Notes: generated by a model not told the origin, from the sequence alone. A stretch of 6,711 nt of DNA from Burkholderiales bacterium (GCA_016791285.1 JAEUMX010000396.1:1-6711), one strand, 5' to 3'. Counted from the first letter of the stretch, positions 1 through 5,994 are shown. A program made the numbers and translations.

Positions 1-1
1 G

Positions 2-94
2 AAGGGCGCGCCGATGTCGGTGGAGAAGCGCTACCAGAGCGTGCGCATCATCGCTGCCTACGACGTGGCCCACCTCGGCAGCGCGGCGCGCTGA
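2..94 (+). CDS. C-terminal 30 codons of an upstream gene (partial)
   Basis: An open frame enters from the left edge and ends at TGA 92-94. Its last residues are KGAPMSVEKRYQSVRI followed by IAAYDVAHLGSAAR. Codons are strongly G/C-ending, like the genes downstream, which supports real coding. I do not recognise the family from so short a tail, and no motif, membrane segment or signal can be judged. The stop lies 52 bp before the next start, on the same strand, so the gene could be the preceding member of the same operon or an independent unit separated by the palindromic spacer. Confidence 0.6.
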   Translation, partial: KGAPMSVEKRYQSVRIIAAYDVAHLGSAAR

Positions 95-98
95 ACAA

Positions 99-127
99 GC
101 GACGGCCGTCGCGAGGCGGCCTCTCGC
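99..127. promoter_or_regulatory. Palindromic spacer: perfect 14-bp palindrome plus adjoining inverted repeat
   Basis: Bases 99-112 read GCGACGGCCGTCGC, which equals its own reverse complement. Sharing its last two bases, GCGAG (111-115) pairs with CTCGC (123-127) around a 7-nt loop; alternatively GAGGC (113-117) mirrors GCCTC (119-123) around one base. The spacer lies between an upstream stop (92-94) and the Shine-Dalgarno site at 135. It could be an operator, or RNA structure at the end of the upstream transcript. No T-run follows, so it is not a canonical intrinsic terminator. I could not place convincing -35/-10 boxes here. The palindrome is seen directly; a function is inferred. Confidence 0.4.
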
Positions 128-131
128 ACCA

Positions 132-144
132 GACAAGGAGAAAG
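132..144 (+). promoter_or_regulatory. Strong Shine-Dalgarno site that sets a GTG start
   Basis: AAGGAG at 135-140 sits 6 nt before GTG 147. The 13-mer GACAAGGAGAAAG (132-144) recurs exactly at 2064-2076, at the same distance from the SYLF start. This strong site is the reason for accepting GTG 147 as the start of the small secreted protein. Confidence 0.75.
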
Positions 145-146
145 CC

Positions 147-431
147 GTGGTCACACGTTTCTGTCGCCTCGCCTTGGCGGCGACCATGCTGTGGGCGGGC
201 GCCGCGAGTGCTCAATATCCGATCCTCGACATGATCGCTCAGCGCGTGATCGAGAAGTATCAAAACTCGACCTGCGAGCAGTTGTGGGAAAAGAGGGAGC
301 AGCCGAAATCGGAGCGTGAGCAGGAGGTGATTCAGAGGCTGCGCAATGATCCGCAGATGGCCTCAGCATTCTTGAACCAGGTGGCTGGACCGATCGCGAA
401 CAAGATGTTCCAGTGCGGGATGATTCCGTGA
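147..431 (+). CDS. Small secreted protein with two cysteines, 94 aa, function unknown
   Basis: The GTG start has a strong AAGGAG site 6 nt upstream. Residues 1-22 form a Sec signal peptide: Arg near the N terminus, a hydrophobic stretch LALAATMLWAGA, and an ASA-Q cleavage site after A22. The mature protein of about 72 residues is predicted helical and charged, with exactly two cysteines, C43 (in NSTCEQLW) and C90 (near the end, FQCGMIP). They could form one periplasmic disulfide that ties the C terminus back to the first helix. From memory, similar short proteins with an NDPQM...IANKMF.CGMIP ending occur as hypotheticals in proteobacteria; no function is known to me. Its last codons overlap the DUF2092 start by 4 bp (GTGA), so the two are probably translationally coupled. 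Confidence 0.85.
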   Translation: MVTRFCRLALAATMLWAGAASAQYPILDMIAQRVIEKYQNSTCEQLWEKREQPKSEREQEVIQRLRNDPQMASAFLNQVAGPIANKMFQCGMIP

Positions 432-1303
432 GGGTGGCCGCACTCTGGGGTGTGCTGTGCGTTGCGCTGACGTTCGCGCTGGGCAGCACCAGCGGCCACG
501 CCGCGTCGCCGGCGAAGAAGCCGGCGGCGGCGAAATCCGCCAAACCGAAGCCGCCCGCCAAGGCGGCCGAGCCAGTGCTGGAGGCAAAAGCGATCGACAT
601 TCTGAAGGCCTCCAGCGCACGATTGGCCGCGGCGAAGTCGATGAGCTTCACCGCCGTGGTCTCGTACGAAAGCCAGAGCCGCTTCGGTCCGCCGCTGGTC
701 TTCACCACCAAGTCGGACGTGACGCTGGTGCGGCCCGACAAGCTGCGCGTCATCACCTTCGGCGACGGACCGCCCTCGGAGTTCTACTACAACGGCAAGA
801 CCATGATGGCTCTTGCGCCGGTCGAGAACCTGGTGGCCGTGGCCGAGGCCCCGCCCACCATCGACGCCGCGCTCGAGGCCGCGTTCGATTCCGCCGCCAT
901 CTACTTCCCGTTCACCGATCTCATCGTCGCCGACCCCTATAAGGACATCGCCGAGGGGCTGAAGGTCGCCTTCTACATCGGCCAGTCGAACGTGATCGGC
1001 GGCACCACGACGGACATGGTGGCGTATGTCACCAACGGCGTGTTCGTGCAGGCGTGGATCGGCGCGGAAGACAAGCTGCCGCGGCGGGTGCGCGCGGTGT
1101 ACCTGAACGACCCCGCGCTGCTGCGCCACGAGATGGAGCTGTCCAACTGGCAGCTCGACCCGGCGGTCGCCACCGAGTTCTTCGAGTCGGCGAAGGCGGC
1201 AGGGGCCAATCGCATCGCGTTTGCGAAGCCGAGCGTGCCGGCGCGATACGCCCCTCCCCCGAAGCTCAAGCCCGTCACATCCCCGCCACCCAAGAAACCG
1301 TGA
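428..1303 (+). CDS. DUF2092-family periplasmic protein, about 291 aa
   Basis: I chose GTG 428 because it overlaps the preceding stop as GTGA and gives a clean signal peptide (MRVAALWGVLCVALTFALG, cleavage near HAA-S27). An in-frame GTG at 413 would add five polar residues before it. The mature protein begins with a Lys/Ala/Pro-rich linker (about 27-48). A DUF2092-like domain follows: helix EAKAIDILKASSARLAAAKSM, then strands with FTAVVSYE, VTLVRPDKLRV, EFYYNGKTMM, and a C-terminal half including WIGAEDKLPRRVRAVY. The tail is Pro/Lys-rich (PPPKLKPVTSPPPKKP). DUF2092 proteins are predicted periplasmic proteins of unknown function; I recall that they are grouped with the LolA/LolB-like fold, which binds lipid or lipoprotein acyl chains. 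A carrier role is therefore an inference. The family call rests on recognised pattern, not a search. Confidence 0.82.
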   Translation: MRVAALWGVLCVALTFALGSTSGHAASPAKKPAAAKSAKPKPPAKAAEPVLEAKAIDILKASSARLAAAKSMSFTAVVSYESQSRFGPPLVFTTKSDVTLVRPDKLRVITFGDGPPSEFYYNGKTMMALAPVENLVAVAEAPPTIDAALEAAFDSAAIYFPFTDLIVADPYKDIAEGLKVAFYIGQSNVIGGTTTDMVAYVTNGVFVQAWIGAEDKLPRRVRAVYLNDPALLRHEMELSNWQLDPAVATEFFESAKAAGANRIAFAKPSVPARYAPPPKLKPVTSPPPKKP

Positions 1304-1308
1304 GGAGG
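1302..1308 (+). promoter_or_regulatory. Shine-Dalgarno overlapping the DUF2092 stop codon
   Basis: GAGGAGG begins within the TGA stop (1301-1303) and lies 6 nt before ATG 1315. Ribosomes finishing DUF2092 end on this site, which favours coupled translation of the repeat protein. It also fixes the start of that protein, because its frame is open far upstream. Confidence 0.7.
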
Positions 1309-1314
1309 CCCATC

Positions 1315-2016
1315 ATGAACCAGATCGCCATCGGCACTGCAGGATTGCTGGTCGTGCTCCTCGCCCCGGGGCAGGTCCTGGCCTGGGCGCACGCCAATCG
1401 CTACGGCGGCAGCACGGAACACGCGTACGGCGAGGGCACCGAGCACACCAGCCGCTGGGGCACCAGCACGGAACACGCGTGGGGCGGCGGCACCGCGCAC
1501 ACCAATGTCTACGGCGGCACCACCGCCGGCAAGGCCGGCTATGGCGCGTATCACGCCGGCCCCTACGGCGCCACCGCCTACCACCCGCCCGCATATGGCG
1601 GCGCCTACTACCATCCCCCGGCGTACTACCCGTATCACCCGCCGACGGTGGTGAACTATTACCCGTCCTCCGGCTGTACCGGCTGCGCGGCGGCCGCGGG
1701 GGCAGTCGTCGGCATGGCGGCGGGCGCGGCCATCGCGTCGTCGAATACCGCGGCAGCGACGTCGAGCGCGTATTCGGCGGGTGTCGCGGCAGGCAGCGCG
1801 AGCACGGCGAGTGCGTACAACGCTGGTGTCGCAACCGGGTACGCCGCTGGTGCGGCCAGCTCCAGCTACGTGATGGGCGGCAGCTACGCCGCGCTGCCCC
1901 CAGGCAGCATGTCGATCAACAAGGGCGGCACCACTTACTACCTGAGCGGCAACACCTGGTTCCAGCCGGCTTACGGCGCCAACGGCGTCTATTACCGCGT
2001 GGTGCCGGCACCGTGA
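1315..2016 (+). CDS. Secreted Tyr/Gly/His repeat protein with glycine-zipper segment, 233 aa
   Basis: ATG 1315 follows a near-perfect GAGGAGG site. Residues 1-23 are a signal peptide (MNQIAIGTAGLLVVLL, cleavage after VLA). Residues 30-110 form a low-complexity region of 8- and 10-residue units starting YG or WG, with STEHA/TEHT/TAHT cores. It passes into Tyr/Pro/His units such as AYHPPAYGGAYYHPPAY. Histidines 26, 36, 44, 54, 62, 80, 90, 100 and 108 are evenly spaced. A CTGC motif (C121, C124) precedes an Ala/Gly-rich small-residue stretch AAAAGAVVGMAAGAAIAS, like a glycine zipper, then Ala/Ser repeats (AYSAGVAAG, AYNAGVATG). The C terminus (YAALPPGS...GGTTYYLSGNTWFQP...VYYRVVP) resembles the DUF6515-like endings of small envelope proteins. 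I recall similar proteobacterial hypotheticals. Function is unknown; surface or periplasmic location and metal binding are inferences. Confidence 0.8.
   Translation: MNQIAIGTAGLLVVLLAPGQVLAWAHANRYGGSTEHAYGEGTEHTSRWGTSTEHAWGGGTAHTNVYGGTTAGKAGYGAYHAGPYGATAYHPPAYGGAYYHPPAYYPYHPPTVVNYYPSSGCTGCAAAAGAVVGMAAGAAIASSNTAAATSSAYSAGVAAGSASTASAYNAGVATGYAAGAASSSYVMGGSYAALPPGSMSINKGGTTYYLSGNTWFQPAYGANGVYYRVVPAP
1402..1539 (+). repeat. In-gene tandem repeat, 18-residue (54-bp) period
   Basis: Residues 30-47 and 48-65 of the repeat protein are two 18-residue blocks, each an 8-mer plus a 10-mer. They share 11 of 18 residues, with G-x-S-T-E-H-A and G-T-x-H-T conserved. A third, degenerate block covers residues 66-83. 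At DNA level CAGCACGGAACACGCGT occurs exactly at 1410-1426 and again at 1464-1480, 54 bp apart, so the block probably arose by duplication and could expand or contract. Confidence 0.75.
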
Positions 2017-2063
2017 TGGTTACTGACGGAGCGCGCGAGAACGTGTACTTCCCCTACACCATC

Positions 2064-2076
2064 GACAAGGAGAAAG
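2064..2076 (+). promoter_or_regulatory. Strong Shine-Dalgarno site of the SYLF gene
   Basis: AAGGAG at 2067-2072 lies 6 nt before ATG 2079. It selects this start over ATG 2016, which overlaps the previous stop but would put a polar 21-residue extension before the signal peptide. The surrounding 13-mer equals that at 132-144. Confidence 0.75.
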
Positions 2077-2078
2077 AC

Positions 2079-2663
2079 ATGCAAGCGATGACCACATCGG
2101 CAGGAGAACGGATCACCGCTTTTCTCCGAGCCTGGATTCTCGCAATCGCCGGCGCGATGTCGCTCGCGGTGGTTGCGGCACCCGCCACCGCACAGGACTA
2201 CGGGCTCGAAGGAGAAGCCAGGTGGGCGCTGAACCGGCTGACGGCGACGCATCCCACGGCCAAGATGCTGGAGCAAAGGGCTTATGCGACGCTGGTCTTT
2301 CCCGACATCACCAAGGCGGGATTCCTCATCGGTGGGGAGACCGGCAACGGCGTGCTGTTCCGGCGCGGCGGCATCTCCGGCTACTACAACCTCTCCGGGG
2401 TATCGTACGGTTTCCAGGCAGGAGCGCAGACCTACAGCCTGGTCATGTTCTTCATGAACGAGGGGTCATGGAGGAGTCTCAACATGAGAGAAGGTTTACA
2501 GGTCGGTGTCGGTCCGAGCGTCGTCGTGCTGGATGAAGGAAAGGCCAGGTCGGTTACCTCGACCACACTCACCAGTGACGTGTACGCCTTCGTCTTCGGC
2601 GCGCAGGGACTGATGGCGGGCGCCGGCCTGGAAGGCACCAAGATCACCCGGCTCAACTATTAG
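2079..2663 (+). CDS. Secreted lipid-binding SYLF-domain (Ysc84-like) protein, 194 aa
   Basis: The start is set by AAGGAG 6 nt upstream. Residues 1-38 are a longish signal peptide with core AWILAIAGAMSLAVVAA and cleavage ATA-Q39. The rest is one SYLF domain (about 45-193): helical LNRLTATHPTAKMLEQRAYATLVFPDI, then the hallmark KAGFLIGGETGNGVLFRRGG, GYYNLSGVSYGFQAGAQ, VMFFMNE, LQVGVGPSVVV, a Thr-rich TSTTLTSDV, and the ending YAFVFGAQGLMAGAGLEGTKITRL. In eukaryotes the SYLF domain binds phosphoinositides and other lipids; bacterial members are exported and mostly uncharacterised. Length and motif order match a complete bacterial member. It is followed after 27 bp by the membrane protein gene. 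A role in envelope lipid binding is inferred from the family. Confidence 0.93.
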   Translation: MQAMTTSAGERITAFLRAWILAIAGAMSLAVVAAPATAQDYGLEGEARWALNRLTATHPTAKMLEQRAYATLVFPDITKAGFLIGGETGNGVLFRRGGISGYYNLSGVSYGFQAGAQTYSLVMFFMNEGSWRSLNMREGLQVGVGPSVVVLDEGKARSVTSTTLTSDVYAFVFGAQGLMAGAGLEGTKITRLNY

Positions 2664-2690
2664 CGGCGGCCGGCAGGTTCACGGGAAACG

Positions 2691-3113
2691 ATGGCCCGCG
2701 AGCGCGAGCCCCGCTTCGCGCGCGTGACCGGGGCGCTCTTTGCGGCCGCCGCGCTCGGCGAGTTCGGTGTCGGTCTCGCCGTGCTCGCGCTCCCCGAACC
2801 GGTAACGGGGTTTCTGCTGGCGGCGCCGATCGAGGGCGTCGGGGTGGTGATCGCGCGCATGCTCGGCATTGCGTTGGCCGCGCTGGGCCTGACCTGGTGG
2901 CTGGCACGCCCGGATCTGACCGAGCGGCGGCTGCGCCTCGCGCCGGGGTTCGTGGGCTACAACCTGGGCGTGGGTTTCCTGTTTCTCTCGTACGCGATGG
3001 CCGCGAATCGGCCGATGCCCGTGCCATGGCTGATAGCCGAGCTGCATCTCCTGATGGGGCTCGCATTCGCGGGAGCCATGTTGTTCCGGCGGCACAGCAG
3101 CCCGATCGGATGA
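2691..3113 (+). CDS. Four-helix integral membrane protein, 140 aa, unknown family
   Basis: The ORF lies 27 bp after the SYLF stop, with a weak site (CGGGA, 2682-2686) before ATG 2691. Four hydrophobic segments are visible at about residues 12-34, 47-71, 85-105 and 112-132. The N terminus is charged (MAREREPR), and the TM2-TM3 loop is Arg-rich (ARPDLTERRLRL). By the positive-inside rule this loop and both ends should be cytoplasmic, a four-pass protein with both termini inside. Conserved-looking features are E24 in TM1, the WW pair at 69-70, GYNLGVG in TM3, and E117/H119 in TM4. There are no cysteines. I do not recognise the family. Its place between the SYLF and DUF3604 genes suggests an inner-membrane partner for the exported proteins, which is inference only. 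Confidence 0.75.
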   Translation: MAREREPRFARVTGALFAAAALGEFGVGLAVLALPEPVTGFLLAAPIEGVGVVIARMLGIALAALGLTWWLARPDLTERRLRLAPGFVGYNLGVGFLFLSYAMAANRPMPVPWLIAELHLLMGLAFAGAMLFRRHSSPIG

Positions 3114-3147
3114 AGCAGCTGCACAACAGCAACAGGGGGTCGACATC

Positions 3148-5994
3148 ATGAGCTCACGTCCGTACGCAGCCACCCTGGCGATCCTCGCACTGGTCGCGCT
3201 CGCGGCCTGCCAGAAAAAGGAGCCCGAACCGCCTGCGCCGGCCAAGTCGGCAGCGGAAGACGCAAAGAAGGAAGCGGCCCCGCCTGCCCAGCCTCCCGCC
3301 GCTCCGGCGGCTGCGCAGGCATCAGCGTCCGCGCTGCAGCCCAATCCCGAGCGCAATGCGTACTTCGGCGAGACCCACATCCACACCAGCTGGTCGGTGG
3401 ACGCGTGGGTGATGGGCAACCGCATCACCGGCCCGGCCGACGCCTACAAGTACGCCAAGGGGGGGACCATCAAGCACCCGATGGGCTTCGACATCAAGAT
3501 CGACACGCCGATGGATTTCATGGGCGTGACCGACCACTCGGAATACGTCGCCATCACCAAGGAGGCCAACACGCCGGGATCCTACGTGAGCAAGCTGCCC
3601 GAGGCGCAGCCGATGATCATGAAGGACCCCAACAGCTCGGCGGAGCAGAACCGGGTGTTCTCGTACCTTCTCAAGCTGGCTGGAGGCGCGCCGGTGAAGG
3701 CGTTCATGGATCCCAAGGTGACCGCGACGGTATGGCGGGAAAACGTCAGGATCGCCGACGAGGCCAACGAGCCCGGCAAGTTCACCGCGTTCTGCTCGTA
3801 CGAGTGGACCTCGATGCCCGGCAATCGCAACATGCACCGCAACGTCTTCTTCCGCGCCTGCGAGCACGTGCCGGACTATCCGTTCAGCGCTCTCGATTCG
3901 GCGAAGCCCACCGAACTGTGGAACTGGATGGACGCGCAGCGGAAGAGCGGCAATGAGCTGCTCGCCATCTCGCACAACGCCAACCTCAGCAGCGGCTGGA
4001 TGTATCCGACCGACGTCGACCAGACCACCGGCCGGCCGATCGACGCCGCCTGGGCCGAGGCGCGCATGCGTAACGAGCGCCTGGTCGAGATCAAGCAGGG
4101 CAAGGGCCAGTCGGAGACGCACCCGCTGCTGTCGCCGAACGACGAGTTCGCGAGCTACGAGCTGTTCGAAGTCATCCTCGGCCTGCCTGCCGACAGCGGC
4201 CGCATCGACCGCGTCATCGGCAGCTACGGACGCCAGGCGCTGAAGGACGGCATCGCGATGCAGGACGTGCGCGGCTACAACCCCTACAAGTTCGGCATGG
4301 CCGGCGGTTCGGACTCGCACAACAGCGCGGTGGCGTACCGCCAGGACAACTTCTTCGGCATGCACGCCGATGCGGACGGGACGGTCGAGCGTCGCTTCGC
4401 CGGCGTGCTGATCGGCGGCACGATGGACTCGCGGCTGGTGAACCCTGGCGGGCTGACCGGCGTGTGGGCGGAAGAAAACACGCGCGCGTCGCTGTGGGAC
4501 GCGATGTACCGCAAGGAGACCTTCGGCGTCAGCGGCCCGCACATCAAGGTGCGCTTCTTCGGCGGCTGGGGCTACGACAAGGGCGTCGTCAGCGCAAGCG
4601 ACTGGGTCAAGCAGTCGTACGCCGGCGGCGTGCCGATGGGCGCGGACCTCCCGCCCATGCCGGCCGAAGGGAAGGGGACGGCCCCGAAGTTCGTCGTGTG
4701 GGCGGTGAAGGACCCGGCCTCGGCCAATCTCGACCGGATCCAGGTCGTCAAGGGCTGGACCAAGGACGGGCAGAGCTTCGAGAAGGTCTACGACGTCGTC
4801 TGGTCGGGTGAGCGCAAACCCGAGAAGTGGAGCGGACGCGTGCCGGCGATCCGCAGCACGGTGGACTACGACAAGGCCACCTACACGAACGACGTCGGCT
4901 CGACCGAGCTGAAGACGGTGTGGACCGATCCGGAGTTCGACGCGAGTCTGCACGCCTTCTACTACGTGCGGGTGCTGGAGATCCCGACGCCGCGCTGGAC
5001 GCTGATCCAGGCCGTCCAGTCCGGGCTGCCGCCGCCCGACGTCGTGCCGCTGACCGGGCAGGAACGCGCCTGGAGCTCGCCGATCTGGTACACGCCGTCG
5101 GCGCAGGCGCGCAAGGCCGCCCCGGCGGGCATGACGGTCGCCGATCTGAAGAAGAAGGGGGCGGTGGCGCTGAACGACGCGCAGCTGAAGGCGCTGATCG
5201 TCGGCAAGGCGTTCTGGATGCAGAACAACGTGACCGGCGAGCAGTTCAGCCAGAACTTCACGGTCGACGGCAACACCGTCGTGTTCCGCGTCGGTTTCAA
5301 CGCCACGACGCCGAGCGCCGTCGGCAGGCTCGCCCAGGACGGTTATGAGGCCGCGACCAGCCGCTACCAGATTCAGGGTGGCAAGCTCGTCACCTGGGTC
5401 GCGCAGGAGCCGTACTCGATGGTGTTCCACAAGCTCGGCGACACGATCTACGCCGCGCGCAGCAACGAGTTCGGCCATGCGAACTACGAGATCATCGCGT
5501 CGCCGCAGATCGCGGTGAACCCGCTGATCGCGCTGTCGAACCAGTTCTCGATCGAACTCAAGCTGACCGAGGAGCAGAAGCAGCAAATCGTTCCGATCCT
5601 GCAGCAAGAGATCAAACAGCTCGGTGAATTGAAGAAGGACACCAAGTTGAGCGGTCTGCAAAATCGAGATCCTATTCTTTTCCCCCAAAGTTGTAGACTT
5701 GACCGCCACTGCCGGGATTTCCATGCAGCCGCCCGCGGTCCAAAGCGGGACCGGCAAAGCCCGTTCACATCCCAACGAACAAGCTCCAAAGGAGACAGCC
5801 ATGTCACTTCGCATCGGCGACACCGCACCCGACTTCACCGCAACCACCACCCAGGGCACGATTCGCTTCCACGACTGGATCGGCGACACCTGGGCGATCC
5901 TGTTCTCGCACCCCAAGGACTTCACCCCGGTCTGCACGACCGAGCTCGGCTACATGGCGAAGCTCAAGCCCGAGTTCGACAGGCGCGGCACTAA
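3148..5994 (+). CDS. DUF3604 (PHP-like) lipoprotein with C-terminal beta and LTxxQ modules; 3' end aberrant
   Basis: AGGGGGT lies 7 nt before ATG 3148. Residues 1-21 are a lipoprotein signal with lipobox LAAC (C21). Q22 at +2 suggests the outer membrane. A Lys/Ala/Pro linker runs to about residue 70. The DUF3604 body (about 70-645) carries PHP-style metal-ligand motifs: ETHIHT (H77, H79), GVTDHSEY (D129, H130, E132), SYEWTS with HRN (E219, H230), AISHNAN (H276) and GGSDSH (D389, H391). It closes with the typical RAWSSPIWYTP. PHP-fold proteins are metal-dependent phosphoesterases or hydrolases; the substrate here is unknown. Residues about 655-785 form a beta-rich domain (FWMQNNVTGEQF...ARSNEFGHANYE). 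Residues 806-838 start an LTxxQ helical segment. Codons from about 839 to the stop at 5992-5994 look non-native (A/T-ending codons, then an out-of-frame copy of the peroxiredoxin gene). The full 948-residue product is therefore doubtful, but the body is secure. Confidence 0.88.
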   Translation: MSSRPYAATLAILALVALAACQKKEPEPPAPAKSAAEDAKKEAAPPAQPPAAPAAAQASASALQPNPERNAYFGETHIHTSWSVDAWVMGNRITGPADAYKYAKGGTIKHPMGFDIKIDTPMDFMGVTDHSEYVAITKEANTPGSYVSKLPEAQPMIMKDPNSSAEQNRVFSYLLKLAGGAPVKAFMDPKVTATVWRENVRIADEANEPGKFTAFCSYEWTSMPGNRNMHRNVFFRACEHVPDYPFSALDSAKPTELWNWMDAQRKSGNELLAISHNANLSSGWMYPTDVDQTTGRPIDAAWAEARMRNERLVEIKQGKGQSETHPLLSPNDEFASYELFEVILGLPADSGRIDRVIGSYGRQALKDGIAMQDVRGYNPYKFGMAGGSDSHNSAVAYRQDNFFGMHADADGTVERRFAGVLIGGTMDSRLVNPGGLTGVWAEENTRASLWDAMYRKETFGVSGPHIKVRFFGGWGYDKGVVSASDWVKQSYAGGVPMGADLPPMPAEGKGTAPKFVVWAVKDPASANLDRIQVVKGWTKDGQSFEKVYDVVWSGERKPEKWSGRVPAIRSTVDYDKATYTNDVGSTELKTVWTDPEFDASLHAFYYVRVLEIPTPRWTLIQAVQSGLPPPDVVPLTGQERAWSSPIWYTPSAQARKAAPAGMTVADLKKKGAVALNDAQLKALIVGKAFWMQNNVTGEQFSQNFTVDGNTVVFRVGFNATTPSAVGRLAQDGYEAATSRYQIQGGKLVTWVAQEPYSMVFHKLGDTIYAARSNEFGHANYEIIASPQIAVNPLIALSNQFSIELKLTEEQKQQIVPILQQEIKQLGELKKDTKLSGLQNRDPILFPQSCRLDRHCRDFHAAARGPKRDRQSPFTSQRTSSKGDSHVTSHRRHRTRLHRNHHPGHDSLPRLDRRHLGDPVLAPQGLHPGLHDRARLHGEAQARVRQARH
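5518..5661 (+). other. Truncated LTxxQ (Spy-like) helical module within the DUF3604 protein
   Basis: Residues 791-838 read NPLIALSNQFSIELKL, then LTEEQKQQIVPILQQEIKQL and GELKKDTKLSGLQ. LTEEQ (806-810) fits the LTxxQ motif of Spy/CpxP-like periplasmic proteins, and the segment is amphipathic helix. In proteins I remember with this ending, the helix continues for several more turns through a second LTxxQ-like helix. Here it stops being recognisable after L837-Q838, and no other frame continues it. Truncation by deletion is the simplest reading. Confidence 0.6.
5662..5800 (+). promoter_or_regulatory. Peroxiredoxin leader region, AT-richer, with a small hairpin
   Basis: This 139-bp stretch starts where the LTxxQ module breaks off. 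Its first 40 bases are visibly richer in A/T than anything nearby. Codons in the DUF3604 frame become A/T-ending (AAT CGA GAT CCT ATT CTT, later AGT TGT AGA CTT), unlike the rest of the gene, so it reads as non-coding leader. CGGTCC (5736-5741) can pair with GGACCG (5748-5753) around a 6-nt loop. TATTCT (5673-5678) and TTGACC (5699-5704) resemble promoter boxes, but no pair has proper spacing, so I call no specific promoter. A promoter for the peroxiredoxin gene here is likely by position. Confidence 0.4.

Noticed and set aside
332..1129. Antisense open frame of about 265 codons opposite DUF2092
   Set aside because: The product is Arg/Gly/His-rich without domain character, and the + strand carries a signal peptide and a recognisable family.
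2016..2078. Earlier ATG (2016) for the SYLF gene, overlapping the previous stop as TGATG
   Set aside because: The overlap is attractive, but it would put 21 polar residues ahead of the signal peptide, and ATG 2079 has a strong Shine-Dalgarno at ideal spacing.
5662..5690. Possible OxyR-type or sigma-70 promoter elements ahead of the peroxiredoxin gene
   Set aside because: CTATTC and TTGAGC/TATTCT are present, but the spacing (20 bp between boxes) is poor and the OxyR repeat is not completed, so no specific site is called.
5699..5800. N-terminal extension of the peroxiredoxin from TTG 5699
   Set aside because: AGGAG correctly placed before ATG 5801 and the normal Prx6 N terminus (MSLRIGDTAPDF) make the extra 34 residues unnecessary; they show no homology.
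3322..5937. Very long antisense open frame (about 871 codons) opposite the DUF3604 and peroxiredoxin genes
   Set aside because: It mirrors two well-supported + strand genes. Its product is Arg/Val/His/Asp-rich low-complexity sequence with no motif, as expected when G/C-rich third positions suppress stops on the other strand.
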